DNA of 64,000 bases from Siphonodentalium dalli. Lineage: Eukaryota > Mollusca > Scaphopoda > Gadilida > Siphonodentaliidae. Below the pieces are notes generated by a model, which did not search any database, was not told the origin of the DNA, and was given only the letters and a program-made list of their open reading frames with translations. Shown here piece by piece: positions 22,441 through 34,860 of this stretch. The number at the start of each line of letters is the position of its first letter. Position 1 is the stretch's first letter. Made by a program: the position numbers and the translations under genes. The stretch is from the NCBI GenBank assembly GCA_032622095.1, contig CP136064.1, positions 189,457,794 through 189,521,793 on the forward strand, given 5' to 3'.

Positions 22441-22586
22441 CTCTGGTGGATGAGCAATATTGATATTATTGGTGAGCGGTTGTTGTTGCTTCTCCCATTT
22501 GCTTGCGATCTCAAGAGTCTCGACTGTCTTCTGGTGAGTCGTCTTGGAGTCATCTAAGAGTGTCGTCTCGTAAAATTCCTGGATAT
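22441..22586 (-). CDS. dlg1: DLG-like gene, exon encoding the end of the L27 domain
   Basis: This minus-strand exon of 146 bp has acceptor CTCTTTGTCAG (AG at 22588-22587). After a codon split with the upstream exon (G|AT = D), it encodes IQEFYETTLLDDSKTTHQ, then a stretch ending EIASKWEKQQQP and further to IAHPPE. DIQEFYE.TLLD is the hallmark end of the L27 domain of Discs-large MAGUKs (DLG1/SAP97). L27 domains pair scaffold proteins with partners such as CASK and LIN7 at junctions and synapses. The donor is GTACAC, a weak match to consensus, at 22440-22435. It is preferred because it leaves phase 0, fitting the next exon at 3385. The gene symbol is by family resemblance. Confidence 0.9.
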
Positions 22587-23562
22587 CTGACAAAGAGAAT
22601 AGAAAAATTAAACACTGATTTATTTTCAAAAACAGCTGATGGTTCTGTGGTGTTTGCCAGCCAAAGACATAAACAGAGCACATACTCTAAGGCCAATATA
22701 ATAAACTAGCTGAATGAAGTTCCCTTTGTGAACCTTTATTCAGCGGCAGAGTTTGGCCATAATATGTAATTTTCTTGGGCCAATATGGCCAACTGCAGCA
22801 TGAACCCTGAGACTAATGGTTTGATAGGCACACAAATGGCTGAACAGATGGATGGACACAAGTCACTTTAGATTTCTAGACTACAAAACCTATCATAGAC
22901 ATCTGACAGCAGTATGGATATCAAGTTGACAGATTGCTTCTAGTGATACAGACATACATCTACATGTATCACATCCCTTACCCATGCTCAGACTCGAATC
23001 AGTACGACAACAGGAAGTGTAGCGGCCATGAATATATCCCGATACAATGAATAAGTAAAGAGCCTGTGTGAGAAATCAATGCTAACATGTGGCTTTCACT
23101 TCTTGATATCTCGGATCAGGCAGGACACTGTGTGTCTCCCAAAAGGGAACATTTGACATGTCTATATTTCATCTTCGTTATATATACGTCATAGTCTTGG
23201 GATACCACGACCAAAGGCTGAGGATGCTAATTTGGAGGACAGGACAGAAATTAGTCTGGAGAAGTCAGTTCTATATTACTCTGACGCATATTAATGGTTT
23301 CCCCACTTCGTGCTGTCTCCTTAAAATATTCCCCAGGGAATCGCGAGGCACATGCTGCCACTGGGTGACTGGTTATCCACATGACATATATGATTCTGTT
23401 TATTCGATTTAGCATCGAGGGACTTGGCAGGAATGTCATTTTCTTGGCGTTCCATATCCTAGGACATGGGTGATAAATTGGCCTTGTATGATCAATGTCA
23501 CTCCTACATCATTCTATATGTCCTACATGCTTGTAATGAAAACAGCAATTATTTAATCATTT

Positions 23563-23830
23563 TACAGTAATGCTCTAAGTAATCGACTCCTTAACCACAG
23601 CAGAATTATGGGTAACTTTTCAGGATTTAGTCGGAAATATGGCTTGTTGCCATTCATCGGAAAGCTCTTTTCAAGATTTAGTCGGAAATATGGCTTGTTG
23701 CCATTCATCGGAAAGCTCTCTGAGAGAGCTTTCCGATGAATGGCAACAAGCCATATTTCCGACTAAATTCTGAAAAGTTACACATAATTCTGCTGTGGTT
23801 AAGGAGTCGATTACTTAGAGCATTACTGTA
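23563..23830. mobile_element. Palindromic MITE M1, copy 6, with an internal duplication
   Basis: TA-flanked and complete. The left arm carries about 52 bp twice ('gatttagtcggaaatatggc' to 'catcggaaagctct'), which makes this copy longer (268 bp with TA) than the others. Confidence 0.9.
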
Positions 23831-23932
23831 CACATGTACCTTCAAACATTATATTACATTAGAATAGTATTGCACTGAGGGGCCCATGTGCTGTACATGT
23901 ATATATGTACTTGTAAACAGGAACTACCCTGA

Positions 23933-24026
23933 TTAACCCTTTCTATGCTAATGGATTTTCTCCACTCAATTATAAAAGTATACATTAGAATGGCCTATTA
24001 CTCATCTGGAGGGGTTTTCATGAAAA
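23933..24026 (+). mobile_element. TTAA element PB2, left half only
   Basis: TTAACCCTTTCTATGCTAAT leads through 'ttataaaagtatacattaga' to 'catctggaggggttttcatg', then stops where a different repeat begins. Confidence 0.65.
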
Positions 24027-24275
24027 AGTAAAGTTGATATAAAAAGGGCATAAACTCCGCCAGAAATGGTCGGACCGAATCCAAATTAGAAATAGATCGG
24101 AACTTTCTCATATGAAGGCCACATATCAAGTTTCATCAAATTGTGTTGAATACTATACAAGTTATCATCCGGACAACTAACATTTCTTGACAGATGACGG
24201 ACAAGTCACACACACAAGTCACACAGACACACACAGACAAATGGAAGGAAACTGCACATTTATCTAGTCCCCAGA
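24027..24275 (+). mobile_element. Decayed modular repeat unit with ACGG/ACAC tail
   Basis: It reads 'aaagggcataaactccgcc', 'gtcggaccgaatccaaatt', 'tcaagtttcatcaaattg', then 'gacagatgacggacaagtcacacacac'. This is the same order of motifs as in the other modular repeats at 35, 43 and 45 kb. Confidence 0.5.
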
Positions 24276-25667
24276 TTTTGTTTTTTTTATTTTTTCTTCT
24301 TTTTTTTTCTTCTGCACTCCGGTTTCCTCACATCATGAATACTATTAAATTAGCTTCCATGGACTTCTAAATGTATGGGCGTCATCGAAGAAATGTATGA
24401 AACCCATTAGAAATTGACACTACTATTCAAGGACAAGTTTTTCGCAATAGATTAATAAAATATGTAGCTAATACTGTCAATTATATTATTTATGTCCACT
24501 TGGATGAGTCTCGACCAATAGATGCTCAAATCACCCAAACGGACATAAATAGTTTTAGCGACGGCACTAGCAAAATATTCTTTATATATTTGCCTCCATC
24601 TACTAAGGATAATCCCTGATAAATCCGGTTTCTATTAAAAGGTCAAGGTCATATTGAACCGCTAATCTTCCATAAGCAAACCAATAAACATAATTTTTTG
24701 TTGTGGAATATTCTGCCAGTAAATATGGTATGGTATACTGCAACTAATCCTAATAAATTTATTATAATTATCATAAATTATGAATTCAAATATGAAATCT
24801 ATTGAGTTAGTAACTACATGTAGTAATAACAATAGACAGTAGCAAACAATTTTCATGCATACCATTAGTTATTTTTAAATATTCCTTTGGTTTAAACAAG
24901 AAACTATCATGCCATCAAGCAAGATATGTTGCACAAATGAATGAGTATGCAATTACATACAGATGCAAGCGGTTGAAATGTCGGGAACTTGGCGTAATTT
25001 GACCGATTGACGACTGGTCACTGAACAGGTTATTTTACATGCCGCCCTGTAAATTTTACTGGTAAATATAATTACCAACGGTCACCGTTACTTACTGTGC
25101 GTCCGCTCTGATATCAGTAACAGCAGAAATTTGCTCCATCAAATACACTATTAAAGGGCGACTTGTTACCATATACGGTAAGAAACTTGTCACAATTATA
25201 GCCTACTGTTACTATTAATAGGGCTCATTTAGAATTTATAGAATAGAATACTGGTCGAGAAATATATTCCATAGAGTATTATTATAGAACCAATATCAAT
25301 ACATAAGCAAATCATACAGTACTTAGATTAGAATTACATTATCACCAAATTACTTCATTAATTGTAACAAGAATATCTGGGGGGGACAACTTTCTTCGGA
25401 AATCAGACCTTTTCGTGATTAGTGCCCCATTTTTTGTCACAAATCTCTCACAAGAAGCAATAATAATTGACATTTTTTAAATAGCACTTATCCACAGAGG
25501 ATATAAGCGCTTTGAGATTCACAACATTATTTCCCAAGTTGTTGAGGAAAGCCGAATCTAATGTGCTGCACAGCTGCTTCACTAAAGCAAGCTTACCCAA
25601 CAAGCCAGGTGTTGAGATGTGTTCCAACCCTTGAATGTGGAGTCATGATAGAGGAATACCCCCAACC

Positions 25668-25792
25668 CAGCCCTCGAAATTGGGAAAAAAATCCCACTCT
25701 AAATTTAATGATGTGGGATCATGTGGCATGTTAGATTCCAAATTGTTATTTCCCACAGCATTGCTTATTATCGTGGCTAATTTCGAGGACTG
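25668..25792. mobile_element. MITE family M3, copy 2
   Basis: CAGCCCTCGAAATTGGG pairs with TAATTTCGAGGACTG. The flanks CCCAACCC and CTCAACCC form an 8-bp duplication with one change. Confidence 0.75.
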
Positions 25793-26043
25793 CTCAACCC
25801 CACCCCTACCGCAACATGGCACTACTTCCTTAATATGTACATGTTATTTTTAATTCAGATGAGGCTGCTGCCATTCAAGATTCTGTTTCCATTTAAATGG
25901 ATCCATATTGCTGTTATCCCCAAAAAAATTCAAAATAAAGTGGAGGAAGACTGATAAGTGGAAACAAATCTTTAAAATGAGCTCAACTCCAGTTTTTTTT
26001 CTCAGGATAGAGACAGCTGTACAGGCTTTATCAGAGAATGAGT

Positions 26044-26305
26044 TTAACCCTTTCTTTACTAAATGAATTCACACTTCAGTTATAAAAGTATGTATTTGAA
26101 TGGTCTATTATTCATTTGGAGGGGTATTCAAAATAAATGAGCAAATGACAGACAGATAAAAAGATAAAACAAGTGCAGAAGTAGTTCTTATCAATGGTGG
26201 GAAATGTTTAGATAATAACCTATGGTCGTTGTTTGTTGAACTTATTATCATAACATTTTCTAATGGAACTACTCGTCAATGAGTATTTAGTATAGAAAAG
26301 GTTAA
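26044..26305 (+). mobile_element. TTAA element PB2, copy 3
   Basis: TTAACCCTTTCTTTACTAAA at the left and 'atttagtatagaaaaGGTTAA' at the right. It carries the same internal blocks as the 20.3 kb copy. Confidence 0.8.
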
Positions 26306-27399
26306 TTAGTAGGAAATTATAACAAACTAAAATGCATGCCAAATTGATTTTTACAATATGATTTATGAGTAATTTGAGATTATGGGCCTCATTGTGGGCT
26401 CCAATTGTGAGCCCCATTCCTGATGGGGAAATAATTTTTGTTTTCTGAATTCTGACTAAAAATTCCCCAATTCACAGAAACTATTTCTTTGTGAATAAAT
26501 AGTATTCCCCTTATATTATAAAAATTAACACCTCATCATGATTCCTTCACCTATTATAAAAATAAAAAATTTAATAAATGCAATAAAAGTATTTAATTAA
26601 ACTCAGTACATCATGGTTGGTCTAGACTTCATCACTGCTAGAAATCCCTAATTAAAAGTACTGGTACATGCAAGGATCTATGGCACTATTTTTCCCAAAA
26701 TAAATGGCCAAGTATCTTGCCGTAAAAAGTTATTTAAAACTGCTGTAACATAATATTCAGATATCTCAATATTTCTGGGTAAACCAATCTTCAATAATCA
26801 TCGATAACTTCTAATGAAAATTATTTTTTTAAATCCACAGCAATGAAGAACACTGTCTTCCAGCAAAAAAATCATTTTTTTCCCCAATAAATCCATTGCA
26901 AGAAAAGAGGTGGAAAATTGGAGTCTAGTTATTAAATATTCATGCATCCATTTATCAGGAGGCAATCATAGACTTGACTTGAGCAAAGATTCAAACGTGA
27001 TGCAGTTAGTCATCAAACAAAACATGCCAAGATATCAAAAAAACAAATTGTCACTTTAAGTTCAGAAAAATCATCAAATGAGACCTGCGCAGAAAATGGA
27101 TGGAATAATTTAGATAAGGAATCATGTTACATATAAGGACAATGACGTTACCGGTATAAATGATGTTTTCACAAACGTTATCCGAGATTCATTTCACAAG
27201 CAGGTGATTGATTTTCATGACAAATGGGAATCCATGAAACATCGATACACTGGCACGATAATAAATTAGTTTTAAATAAATACCAAGACTCCAATTTGAA
27301 TTAAGTTAAAAAACTCTTGGAGACTGTAATGTAATTCCGGGAGAGGCAGCTAGCGCTGAGCAGTTGACCGTAAAATTTACTCCGCCTTGTTCCTTGAAA

Positions 27400-27858
27400 T
27401 TACCCACTGTGACAATTGAGTTTAGTTGAAAAGACAAAAAAAGTTTGACGGGTTTTTACGATATCCTTATGTGTGAGGTATAAAAAAAAGTGTCAGTACA
27501 CATAAGAAATATAAGGCGGTTTCAATGTGCTCATAAGATTTTTTGACCACATTGAATCCGTCATTTATTACTTATACTTAAATTCATTTATTATGAATTA
27601 GGATTGTATTAACATGTATTTCCCACTATTACCCACTGTGACAATTGAGTTTAGTTGAAAAGACAAAAAAAGTTTGACGGGTTTTAACGATATCCTTATG
27701 TGTGAGGTATAAAAAAAAGTGTCAGTACACATAAGAAATGTAAGGCGGTTTCAATGTGCTCATAAGATTTTGACCACATTGAATCCACCATTTATTACTT
27801 ATACTTAAATTCATTTATTATGAATTACGATTGTATTAATATGTATTTCGCACTATTA
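27400..27858. repeat. Two tandem copies of a 229-bp unit
   Basis: The unit 'tacccactgtgacaattgag' to 'gtattaacatgtatttcc' starts at 27401 and 27630 with very few differences, so the duplication is recent. Confidence 0.9.
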
Positions 27859-28456
27859 ATTCAAACTCAATTGAACCGGTGAAGTTCAGTTAGGAAAACT
27901 AAACATTCAAGTTTTGGATCGATATCCCAATTCATGATGGGGGCTGTTTAATAATGTCCTGTTATTTTGCTTGTCAAATGGTGGGAGTCCCAATGAGTAG
28001 CAATTGGAGACGGGTGGGGTCTAGATGGAAGCGGAGTAAAAGCAATTTTGAAATACAGTACCCATGCATGTGAAAAAATGTTGGGTGTCATCTGAAATAA
28101 GTGTAGACGTGTCAATTTAAGAAAGTTAACATGTGAAACTACTGTATCAAGTTTAGGTTATGGAAAAGAAATTGACAACAGACTGTTCCTATATAAAAGG
28201 ATATTCTTATGAAGATGGGAAGCTGCATAATAATGTTATTGTGCACCCATTTGTTCCACGTTGTTGATTTTAAAAAATACAATAGCAGTGAATAGGATCC
28301 TTACACACTGGAACAGATTTATCTCAGTCGTAACACCATTTATGCACAATGTATTTTAATTACAAATGTTTAAAAAATATGCAAATTAGAAAACACCAAA
28401 GTCAAGATTGTTACGAAAGGCTGTGTGGTTTATAAATGAAAGTGTCAATGACACTG

Positions 28457-30402
28457 TAGCTCAACTTGGAAAGGGAATAATTTAATGTATTACAGTCAAT
28501 GGAGCGATTAGGAATGTGGAAAGTTGAATGTCTAATACTAGTTTATAGACATGAAGAGAAAAGTAAAATCCAAGATGGCTGCTGACGACCATGTCTTCGG
28601 CCGAATGACCCCAAAATGATTGTATCCCATCTACATGTCATCGTTAACATCCATGACAAATTTTATGACGATCAGACTAAAGGTACGACCTGTAGCCCAT
28701 GCTAAAGAATTTAGTCATACAAAGAGTAAAATCCAAGATGGCTGCTGGCACCATGTTTTTTGGACAAATGACCCCAAAATGACTCGTTCCCATCTACATG
28801 TCATTGTTAACATCCATGACAAATTTTATGATGATCAGACTAAAGGTAAGACCTGTAGCATGTGCTAATGGATTGAATTTTGAAATCAAAGATGGCCGCT
28901 GGCGGCCATGTTTTTCATCCGAATGACCCCAAAATGACTCGTTCCCATCTACATTACAATTTCAACAGCCATAAAAAATTTCATGATGATCAGACTCAAG
29001 GTACGACCTGTAGTCCGTGCTAAAGGATTTAGTCATACAAAGAGTAAAATCCAAGATGGCTGCTGGCGGCCATGTTTTTTTAACAAATGACCCCAAAATT
29101 AATCGTTCCCATCTACATGTCAATATTAACATCCATGACAAATTTCATGATGATCAGACGAACAGTACGACCTGTAACCCGTGCTAATGGATTGAATTTT
29201 GAAATCAAAGATGGCCACTGGCGGCCATGTTTTTCATCCGAATGACCCCAAAATGACTCGTTCCCATCTACATTACAATTTCAACAGCCATAACAAATTT
29301 TATGATGATCAGACTAAAAGTACGACCTGTAGCCCGTGCTAAATGATTTAGTCATACAAAGAGTAAAATCCAAGATGGCTTCTGGTGGCCATGTTTTTTG
29401 GCCGAATGACCCCAAAATGACTTGTTCCCATCTACATGTCATTATTAACATTCATGACAAATTTTATGATGATCAGACTAAAAGTACGACCTGTAGCCCG
29501 TGCTAAAGAATTTAGTCATACCAAGAGTAAAATCCAAGATGGCTGCTGGCGGCCATGTTTTTTGGCCGAATGACCCCAAAATTACTCGTTCCCATCTACA
29601 TGTCAATATTAACATCCATGACAAATTTAATGATGATCAGACGAACAGTACGACCTGTGGCCTGTGCTAATGGATAAAATTTTGAAATCAAAGATGGCTG
29701 CTGGTGGCCATGTTTTTTGTCCGAATGACCCCAAAATGACTCGTTCCCATCTACATTCTAATTTCAACAGCCATTACAAATTTCATGATGATCAGAGTAA
29801 AGGTACAACCTGTAGCCCGTGCTAAAGGATTTAGTCATACAAAGAGTAAAATCCAAGATGGCTTCTGGCGGCCATGTTTTTTGCCCGAATGACCCAAAAA
29901 AGACTCGTTCTAATCTACATGTCATTGTTAACATCCATGACAAATTTTATGATGATCTGACCAAAGGTACGACCTGTAGCCCGTGTCAAAGGATTTAGTC
30001 ATGCAAAGAGTAAAATCTAAGATGGCTGCCGGCGGCCATGTTTTTTGGCCAAATGACCCCAAAATTACTCGTTCCCATCTACATGTCAATATTAACATCC
30101 ATGACAAATTTCATGACAATAAGACGAACAGTACGGCCTGTAGCCCGTGCTAATGGATTGAATTTTGAAATCCAAGATGGCCACTGGCGGCCATGTTTTT
30201 TTTCCGAATGACCCCAAAATGACTCGTTCCCATCTACATGTCAATGTCAACATCCATGACAAATTTCATAATAATCGGACCAAAGGTACGAACTGTAGCC
30301 CGTGCTAAAGGAAATTGTTGACGCATCACGCACACACGCACGGACGACGGATACCAAGCCATGGCAATAGCTCAAACTTACAAAAGTAAGTTGAGCTAAA
30401 AA
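28457..30402 (+). mobile_element. Modular tandem element H1: 11 core units of about 161 bp, ACGG tail, terminal hairpin
   Basis: It starts TAGCTCAACTT (28457) and ends with the hairpin CTCAAACTTA..TAAGTTGAGCT followed by AAAAA, so the two ends carry inverted subterminal repeats. Between them are 11 units with the motif 'aaatccaagatggctgctgg' at about 28565, 28727, 28885, 29045, 29205, 29365, 29530, 29690, 29850, 30010 and 30170. A short ACGGACGACGG tail lies near 30334. The architecture (left end, tandem core, ACGG microsatellite, right hairpin) matches bivalve 'pearl' elements, now viewed as non-autonomous Helentrons; that link is inference from structure. Confidence 0.75.
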
Positions 30403-30921
30403 GTAGTGTTTTTTTCAAGAGCGGTGAGGGAATCTCCCTGAACATTCAGTACTGGGTTCAGTAAGGGTTCATTATAGCTACAAAACCACAAATATCTCCA
30501 TTACATCGCTTCTCCTAACCATCAATAAAAGGCATCCACAAACCTTTCAGCTTGATTAGTCTAGACTAGACGGCTCATTTTCTTCTGTTTTATTTTACAA
30601 TGTATAGTAATTACCAGTATCTAATTGAAACTACACAGATCTATGCAGAAACACTACCAGTAAAAGTATATATAAATGTATGTATAGTTCACTTATGGCA
30701 CAAATGGAAGATCCTATTCAACACACTCTTGACTCTGGATAAAATATGTCAACATCTATATATATATGAATATATATGTACATTAATTGACATCTTTGAA
30801 AATTAAATGTACCAGTATCAGATACCAGTGGCAAATATTTATTACTGAAATTTCAAATTACCACATGTTTGTAAATTACAAGCTCTTGTTCATGTGAATA
30901 ACACGGGATGATAATCAGGCT

Positions 30922-30955
30922 TTAACCTTTTATTTCCTAAATGGATTCTCCCAAC
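30922..30955 (+). mobile_element. TTAA element PB2, left-end fragment
   Basis: It reads TTAACCTTTTATTTCCTAAA then 'tggattctccca', the PB2 left end with changes. The rest is missing. Confidence 0.45.
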
Positions 30956-31168
30956 TTTGGTCAAAATTTTCAAAAGTTGGAAATTTCATACCTGAAACAA
31001 CATTAGTCGGAAATTTCACACCAACAATAGGTTGAAAATGTTCTTGTGGTATGATTTTCAAACAATTTATTGTGGAGAATTTATTGTTTTTGGACCAATA
31101 TTTGCATGTTTTCCGTCTTTTGGTAAAATTTTTGGACCGAAATGGCCATCAGTAGGAAATTTCCAACC

Positions 31169-31187
31169 GGGGGGGGGGGGGGGGGGG
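31169..31187. repeat. Poly(G) run, 19 bases
   Basis: It lies inside a diverged repeat of the 'tttggtcaaaatt' and 'gttggaaatttccaacc' type, with units near 30960, 31120 and 31262. Similar text flanks the C run at 155-176. Confidence 0.8.
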
Positions 31188-31609
31188 AGGTGTCCTCATC
31201 CCTCCCCCATGGCCAATAAAAAAACTGCTAATGAGTTTAAGAGAACAATGTTTTACTACATTTGGTCAAAATTGTGGACTCATATGGTCATCAGTTGGAT
31301 AATTTCCAACCTAAGCGTAAGTATGAGGTTTGATATTTCCAACACAAGGTAAGCTTGAAGTCAGTCCAGATGCTAGGATGTTGCGATTTTCTTGTTTAGA
31401 TTTCAAAATGTTCTCACATCGGGCCAACCACCCGATGTGTCCTGGTCTCTTGCCCTCAGTTGTGTACATTTGTCTGGAGTTTGACCACAAGATGCTATTT
31501 TCAGGTTCTAAATATCTGAATTCGGAATATTATCATACTGGGTAGATAGAACCATGGTTTATGAATAGGCTATTAAGGCCTGAACACTTAGGTGCAAGGG
31601 GGAATTCAA

Positions 31610-31667
31610 GGGGGGGGGGGGGGGGTGCAGTTGGAATTCCCCAAGGTGGACAATCACCCCCCCCCCC
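31610..31667. repeat. Poly(G) and poly(C) runs in inverted arrangement
   Basis: A run of 16 G (31610-31625) and a run of 11 C (31657-31667) flank an inverted 'gaattc..ggaattcc' segment, so the two runs could pair in a hairpin. Confidence 0.7.
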
Positions 31668-31679
31668 AGCCATGTCCCT

Positions 31680-32134
31680 GTCTCCCATCAGTTAAAAGTG
31701 TACAATGTATACATTGGAATGGTCTATTATCCATATTGAGGGATGTTCAGGAAATAAAATAATGCCCTAAATAATAGACTCCATAACCACAGCAGAATTA
31801 TGGGTAACTTTCCAGGATTTAGTCGGAAATATGGCCTGTTGCCATTCATCGGAAAGCTCTCACTGTGAGCTTTCAGATGAATGGCAACAAGCCATATTTC
31901 TGACTAAATCCTGAAAAATTACCCATAATTCAACTGTGGTTAACAAATCGATTATTTAGGGCATTACTGTATATAGTATGAATTATGAACAAACGACAAA
32001 CAGACGATATAAGTCTAAGATTTCTAATTAGTGGTGGGAAATGTTCAGATAATAAGTTCAACAAAGCGGCTTATTATCTGAACATTTCCTAAGGGAACTA
32101 CTCAGCAATGATAATTTAGTATGGAATGGGTTAA
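31680..32134 (+). mobile_element. TTAA element PB2, copy split by an M1 MITE
   Basis: The left part (31680-31754) has 'ctcccatcagtt' and 'attggaatggtctattatcc'. The right part (31972-32134) continues with 'ggtgggaaatgttcagataa' and ends 'atttagtatggaatGGGTTAA'. The MITE at 31755-31971 sits where intact copies continue without a break. Confidence 0.8.
31755..31971. mobile_element. Palindromic MITE M1, copy 7, nested in PB2
   Basis: The left end is decayed (AAATAATGCCC) and the right end intact (GGGCATTACTG-TA). The full palindrome has the centre 'gctctcactgtgagctttc'. Confidence 0.88.
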
Positions 32135-32818
32135 GTGGTTTTGAAACCTTGCACATTCTCAATTGTGGTAATAAGAATAGGATATTTCCCCACCTATAAT
32201 AACATGTAAGCTTAAACTGATGACGTGGGCTTTTGTCAGGTCAAACTATGAAGTACATAAGGGTAGTTTCCACATTTACTTTATCAAACAAGGCGCAGCA
32301 GGAAATCAAGAACCAATCAGGCATGACAATTTACAAGGAAAAGTTAGCGTAAAACTGGTGTGAGTTAGTAAACAATGTGCACTAATTATCATGCTGTCAG
32401 GGTAAATATTGGGGAGAACAGTCTCCCAGCAGCCAGTCTTACTCGTGAATGATTTCGGAAACACTGATTCATCTCTTATTGATTGTTCACAGTATTCTTG
32501 TATTTCTGCAATAAAATATACAACATAAATAATTGTAGGTATTTTGGATGATGAAATGTAATAAAATTGTCAAGGAACACTGGATACATGTATGTACCGA
32601 CCAGAAAATGGAATCAAATTTTAAATTTGCATAGCATTCAAGCTATTAACTGTATTAGCGAGATATATGATGTATTTTTATATCATATATATCATATGCC
32701 ATTGGAAATACATGTAGGAAAGACTAAACATCAATATATCTATATCAGAATGCATGGAGGTACTGACTAAATATGATATGTACTCATTGCTTCATACATG
32801 TAAGTGTAAAAATTAAGC

Positions 32819-32935
32819 ATCATTTCTTATTGAAATGTCAATGTTATGATCGGAATGGAATGTTGAGATGCCCCTGAAGGCCTGAACTCAGATCAAGCTT
32901 AGATCAGGCCCAATTTCCATCCATGTCGGGGAGCC
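32819..32935 (+). mobile_element. Single diverged relative of part of the 423-bp satellite unit
   Basis: The text 'catttcttattgaaatgtca', 'gatcggaatggaatgttgag' and 'ccatccatgtcgggg' aligns with 'catttcttatcgaaatagcc', 'gatcggaatggtacatcgag' and 'catccatgccgggg' in the unit at 36719-36824. It stops just before the GGTTCGAACC box, so the tRNA-like part is missing. Confidence 0.75.
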
Positions 32936-32969
32936 AATCAAAAAAGTTTTCTAAATGAAAAATAATTAT

Positions 32970-33204
32970 TAAAAAAGTCCATGACGGGAGCTGTGCTGAT
33001 GCAGAATTAAAGATCCTGCGCCAGTGCATTCTCTTATATATGTGAGACTCCCAGAGCCTCGCATATATAAGACACTCGTCTGGCTTACAAGGTCAAGGTA
33101 AATATTGTTAAACCAAAGTATTCTCTTATATATGCATGGCATATATATGCATTGGCACAGAGTTTTCGCAAAATTTCAGGAAGCTCCAGTCATGGAAGGG
33201 TTAA
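32970..33204 (-). mobile_element. TTAA element PB1, complete copy
   Basis: TTAA at 32970-32973 and 33201-33204. The right end is CAGTCATGGAAGGGTTAA. It contains three copies of the 'attctcttatatatg' palindromic core and 'aaggtcaaggtaaatattgtta'. It is the reverse of the copy at 62309. Confidence 0.75.
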
Positions 33205-33421
33205 TGAAGAAACATTATGTTTGTTATTAACCCATCTGTATCAATCACAACACTCATCCAATCAGCTCACACTGATACAAACACCAATGTTCGGAACCTT
33301 GGATGAGAATCATTGGTGTAATTTTCTAGTTGAAGATAGCAAATTATATCACTAACTTTTTCTCCTACTGAAATCAAATTACATACATGTACGTACATGT
33401 AAAAGATTTTAGGTTAATGAT

Positions 33422-33513
33422 TAGAGCAATAACGATTCAACAAAGTGTGCTATTTTAACTTTCCAATTAGAGCAATAACGCTTCAACAAAGTGTGCGGTT
33501 TTAACTTTCCAAT
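33422..33513. repeat. Tandem duplication of 46 bp
   Basis: The unit 'ttagagcaataacgattcaa' to 'ttttaactttccaa' occurs twice, with a few substitutions. Confidence 0.85.
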
Positions 33514-34147
33514 ATAAGTCACGTATGTACAGGTGTATTCTTGAAAATCATCAAAATTATGTAGTACCATAAACATTTCAGACCCCAACGACAGCTCTAG
33601 ATTTTCTTCCCGATGTAATTTTTTACGCGACCGCTGATTAAAAATAAAACACATATTTTCAGCACAATATCAACGAATTTGTTCAAGAAAACTTCTGTGA
33701 ATGTATCTTTCAAGATACCTCTTACCAATTGATGTATACAGTCTGGGTTTGAACAACCCATGTCCGTTTAAATATTGTAAAAATAACAGCCTGAAATTTC
33801 ATCAGATTTTGGTTGCAACTGTAGACAACTGATCAATTACTCTCCTTAGGGAGGGACTAGTAAAAAAAAAATGTTCCCCAATGGGGATGTCACTTCTCAG
33901 CAAATGGGGTTCTGTTGCAGCAGAAAGTCTGCACGGAAATCAATTAAACTGAAGATAATAACACAATCTCACCGCTAATTACGATTCTCATTGACAGAAA
34001 CTTCGAGACTAATAATAGATCATTAGCCCAAGCAAAAATTGAAGTAAAATTTGGTGACTGGTGCTGCTAATCGAATAACACTGGAGACCGAGGGCAATGA
34101 AGGGAGGCGACCACCGAGCTATCCCAGTCAATTTGCTCATTTATATG

Positions 34148-34860
34148 CACGCTGACCATCAATGAATGTAGAGTGATTGATTAGCTGGTAATATTGACTT
34201 AGAATGGCATCAATTCCGCGATGTAAAGTAAACATCGGGATGTGAGTGTACATTGGGGCATTGGTTCAGCGGGCGAATTCTAACATGGATATTACATGTA
34301 ATCTGTCTAACTAAAAGCTACCATACCAGTACTCCTGTGTACTCCTACTCAAAGGTTATAAAGTATAGACTACTAGTATCATCATGGAATTTAAAAACAA
34401 CAAAAAACATAGCAGATGTAATCTGTTGGAGTGAAAGCTACCGTACTCCTGTGTTATGTATGTATATAGAATGGTTATAACGTATAGACTACTAGTATCA
34501 TCAACATGAATGGAATTTAAAAACAAAAAAAACATATCAGATGTAATCTGTTCAAGTGAAAGCTACCGTACTCCTGTGTGTGTATATGGAACGGTTATAA
34601 AGTATAGACTACTAGTATCATCAACATGAATGGAATTTAAAATCAAACAAAAACATATTAGATGTAATCTGTTCGAGTTAAAGCTACCGTACTCCTGTGT
34701 ATGTATATGGAATGGTTATAAAGTATAGACTACTAGTATCATCAACATGAATAGAATTAAAAAAAAAAAACATATCAAATGTAATCTGTTCAAGTGAAAG
34801 CTACCGTACTCCTGTGTACATGTATATGGAACGGTTATAAAGTATAGACTATCATTAACA
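34148..34860 (+). mobile_element. SINE-like repeat with tRNA-Gly-like head fragment and five tandem units of about 115 bp
   Basis: The head at 34257-34285 reads 'gcattggttcagcgggcgaattct', like the 5' half of tRNA-Gly including the A box. It is followed by five units 'gtaatctgttcaagtgaaagctaccgtactcctgtg' to 'actactagtatcatcaacatg', starting near 34298, 34418, 34540, 34665 and 34780. A single-unit copy is at 41730-41975. No B box is seen, so this is a fossil. Confidence 0.65.
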
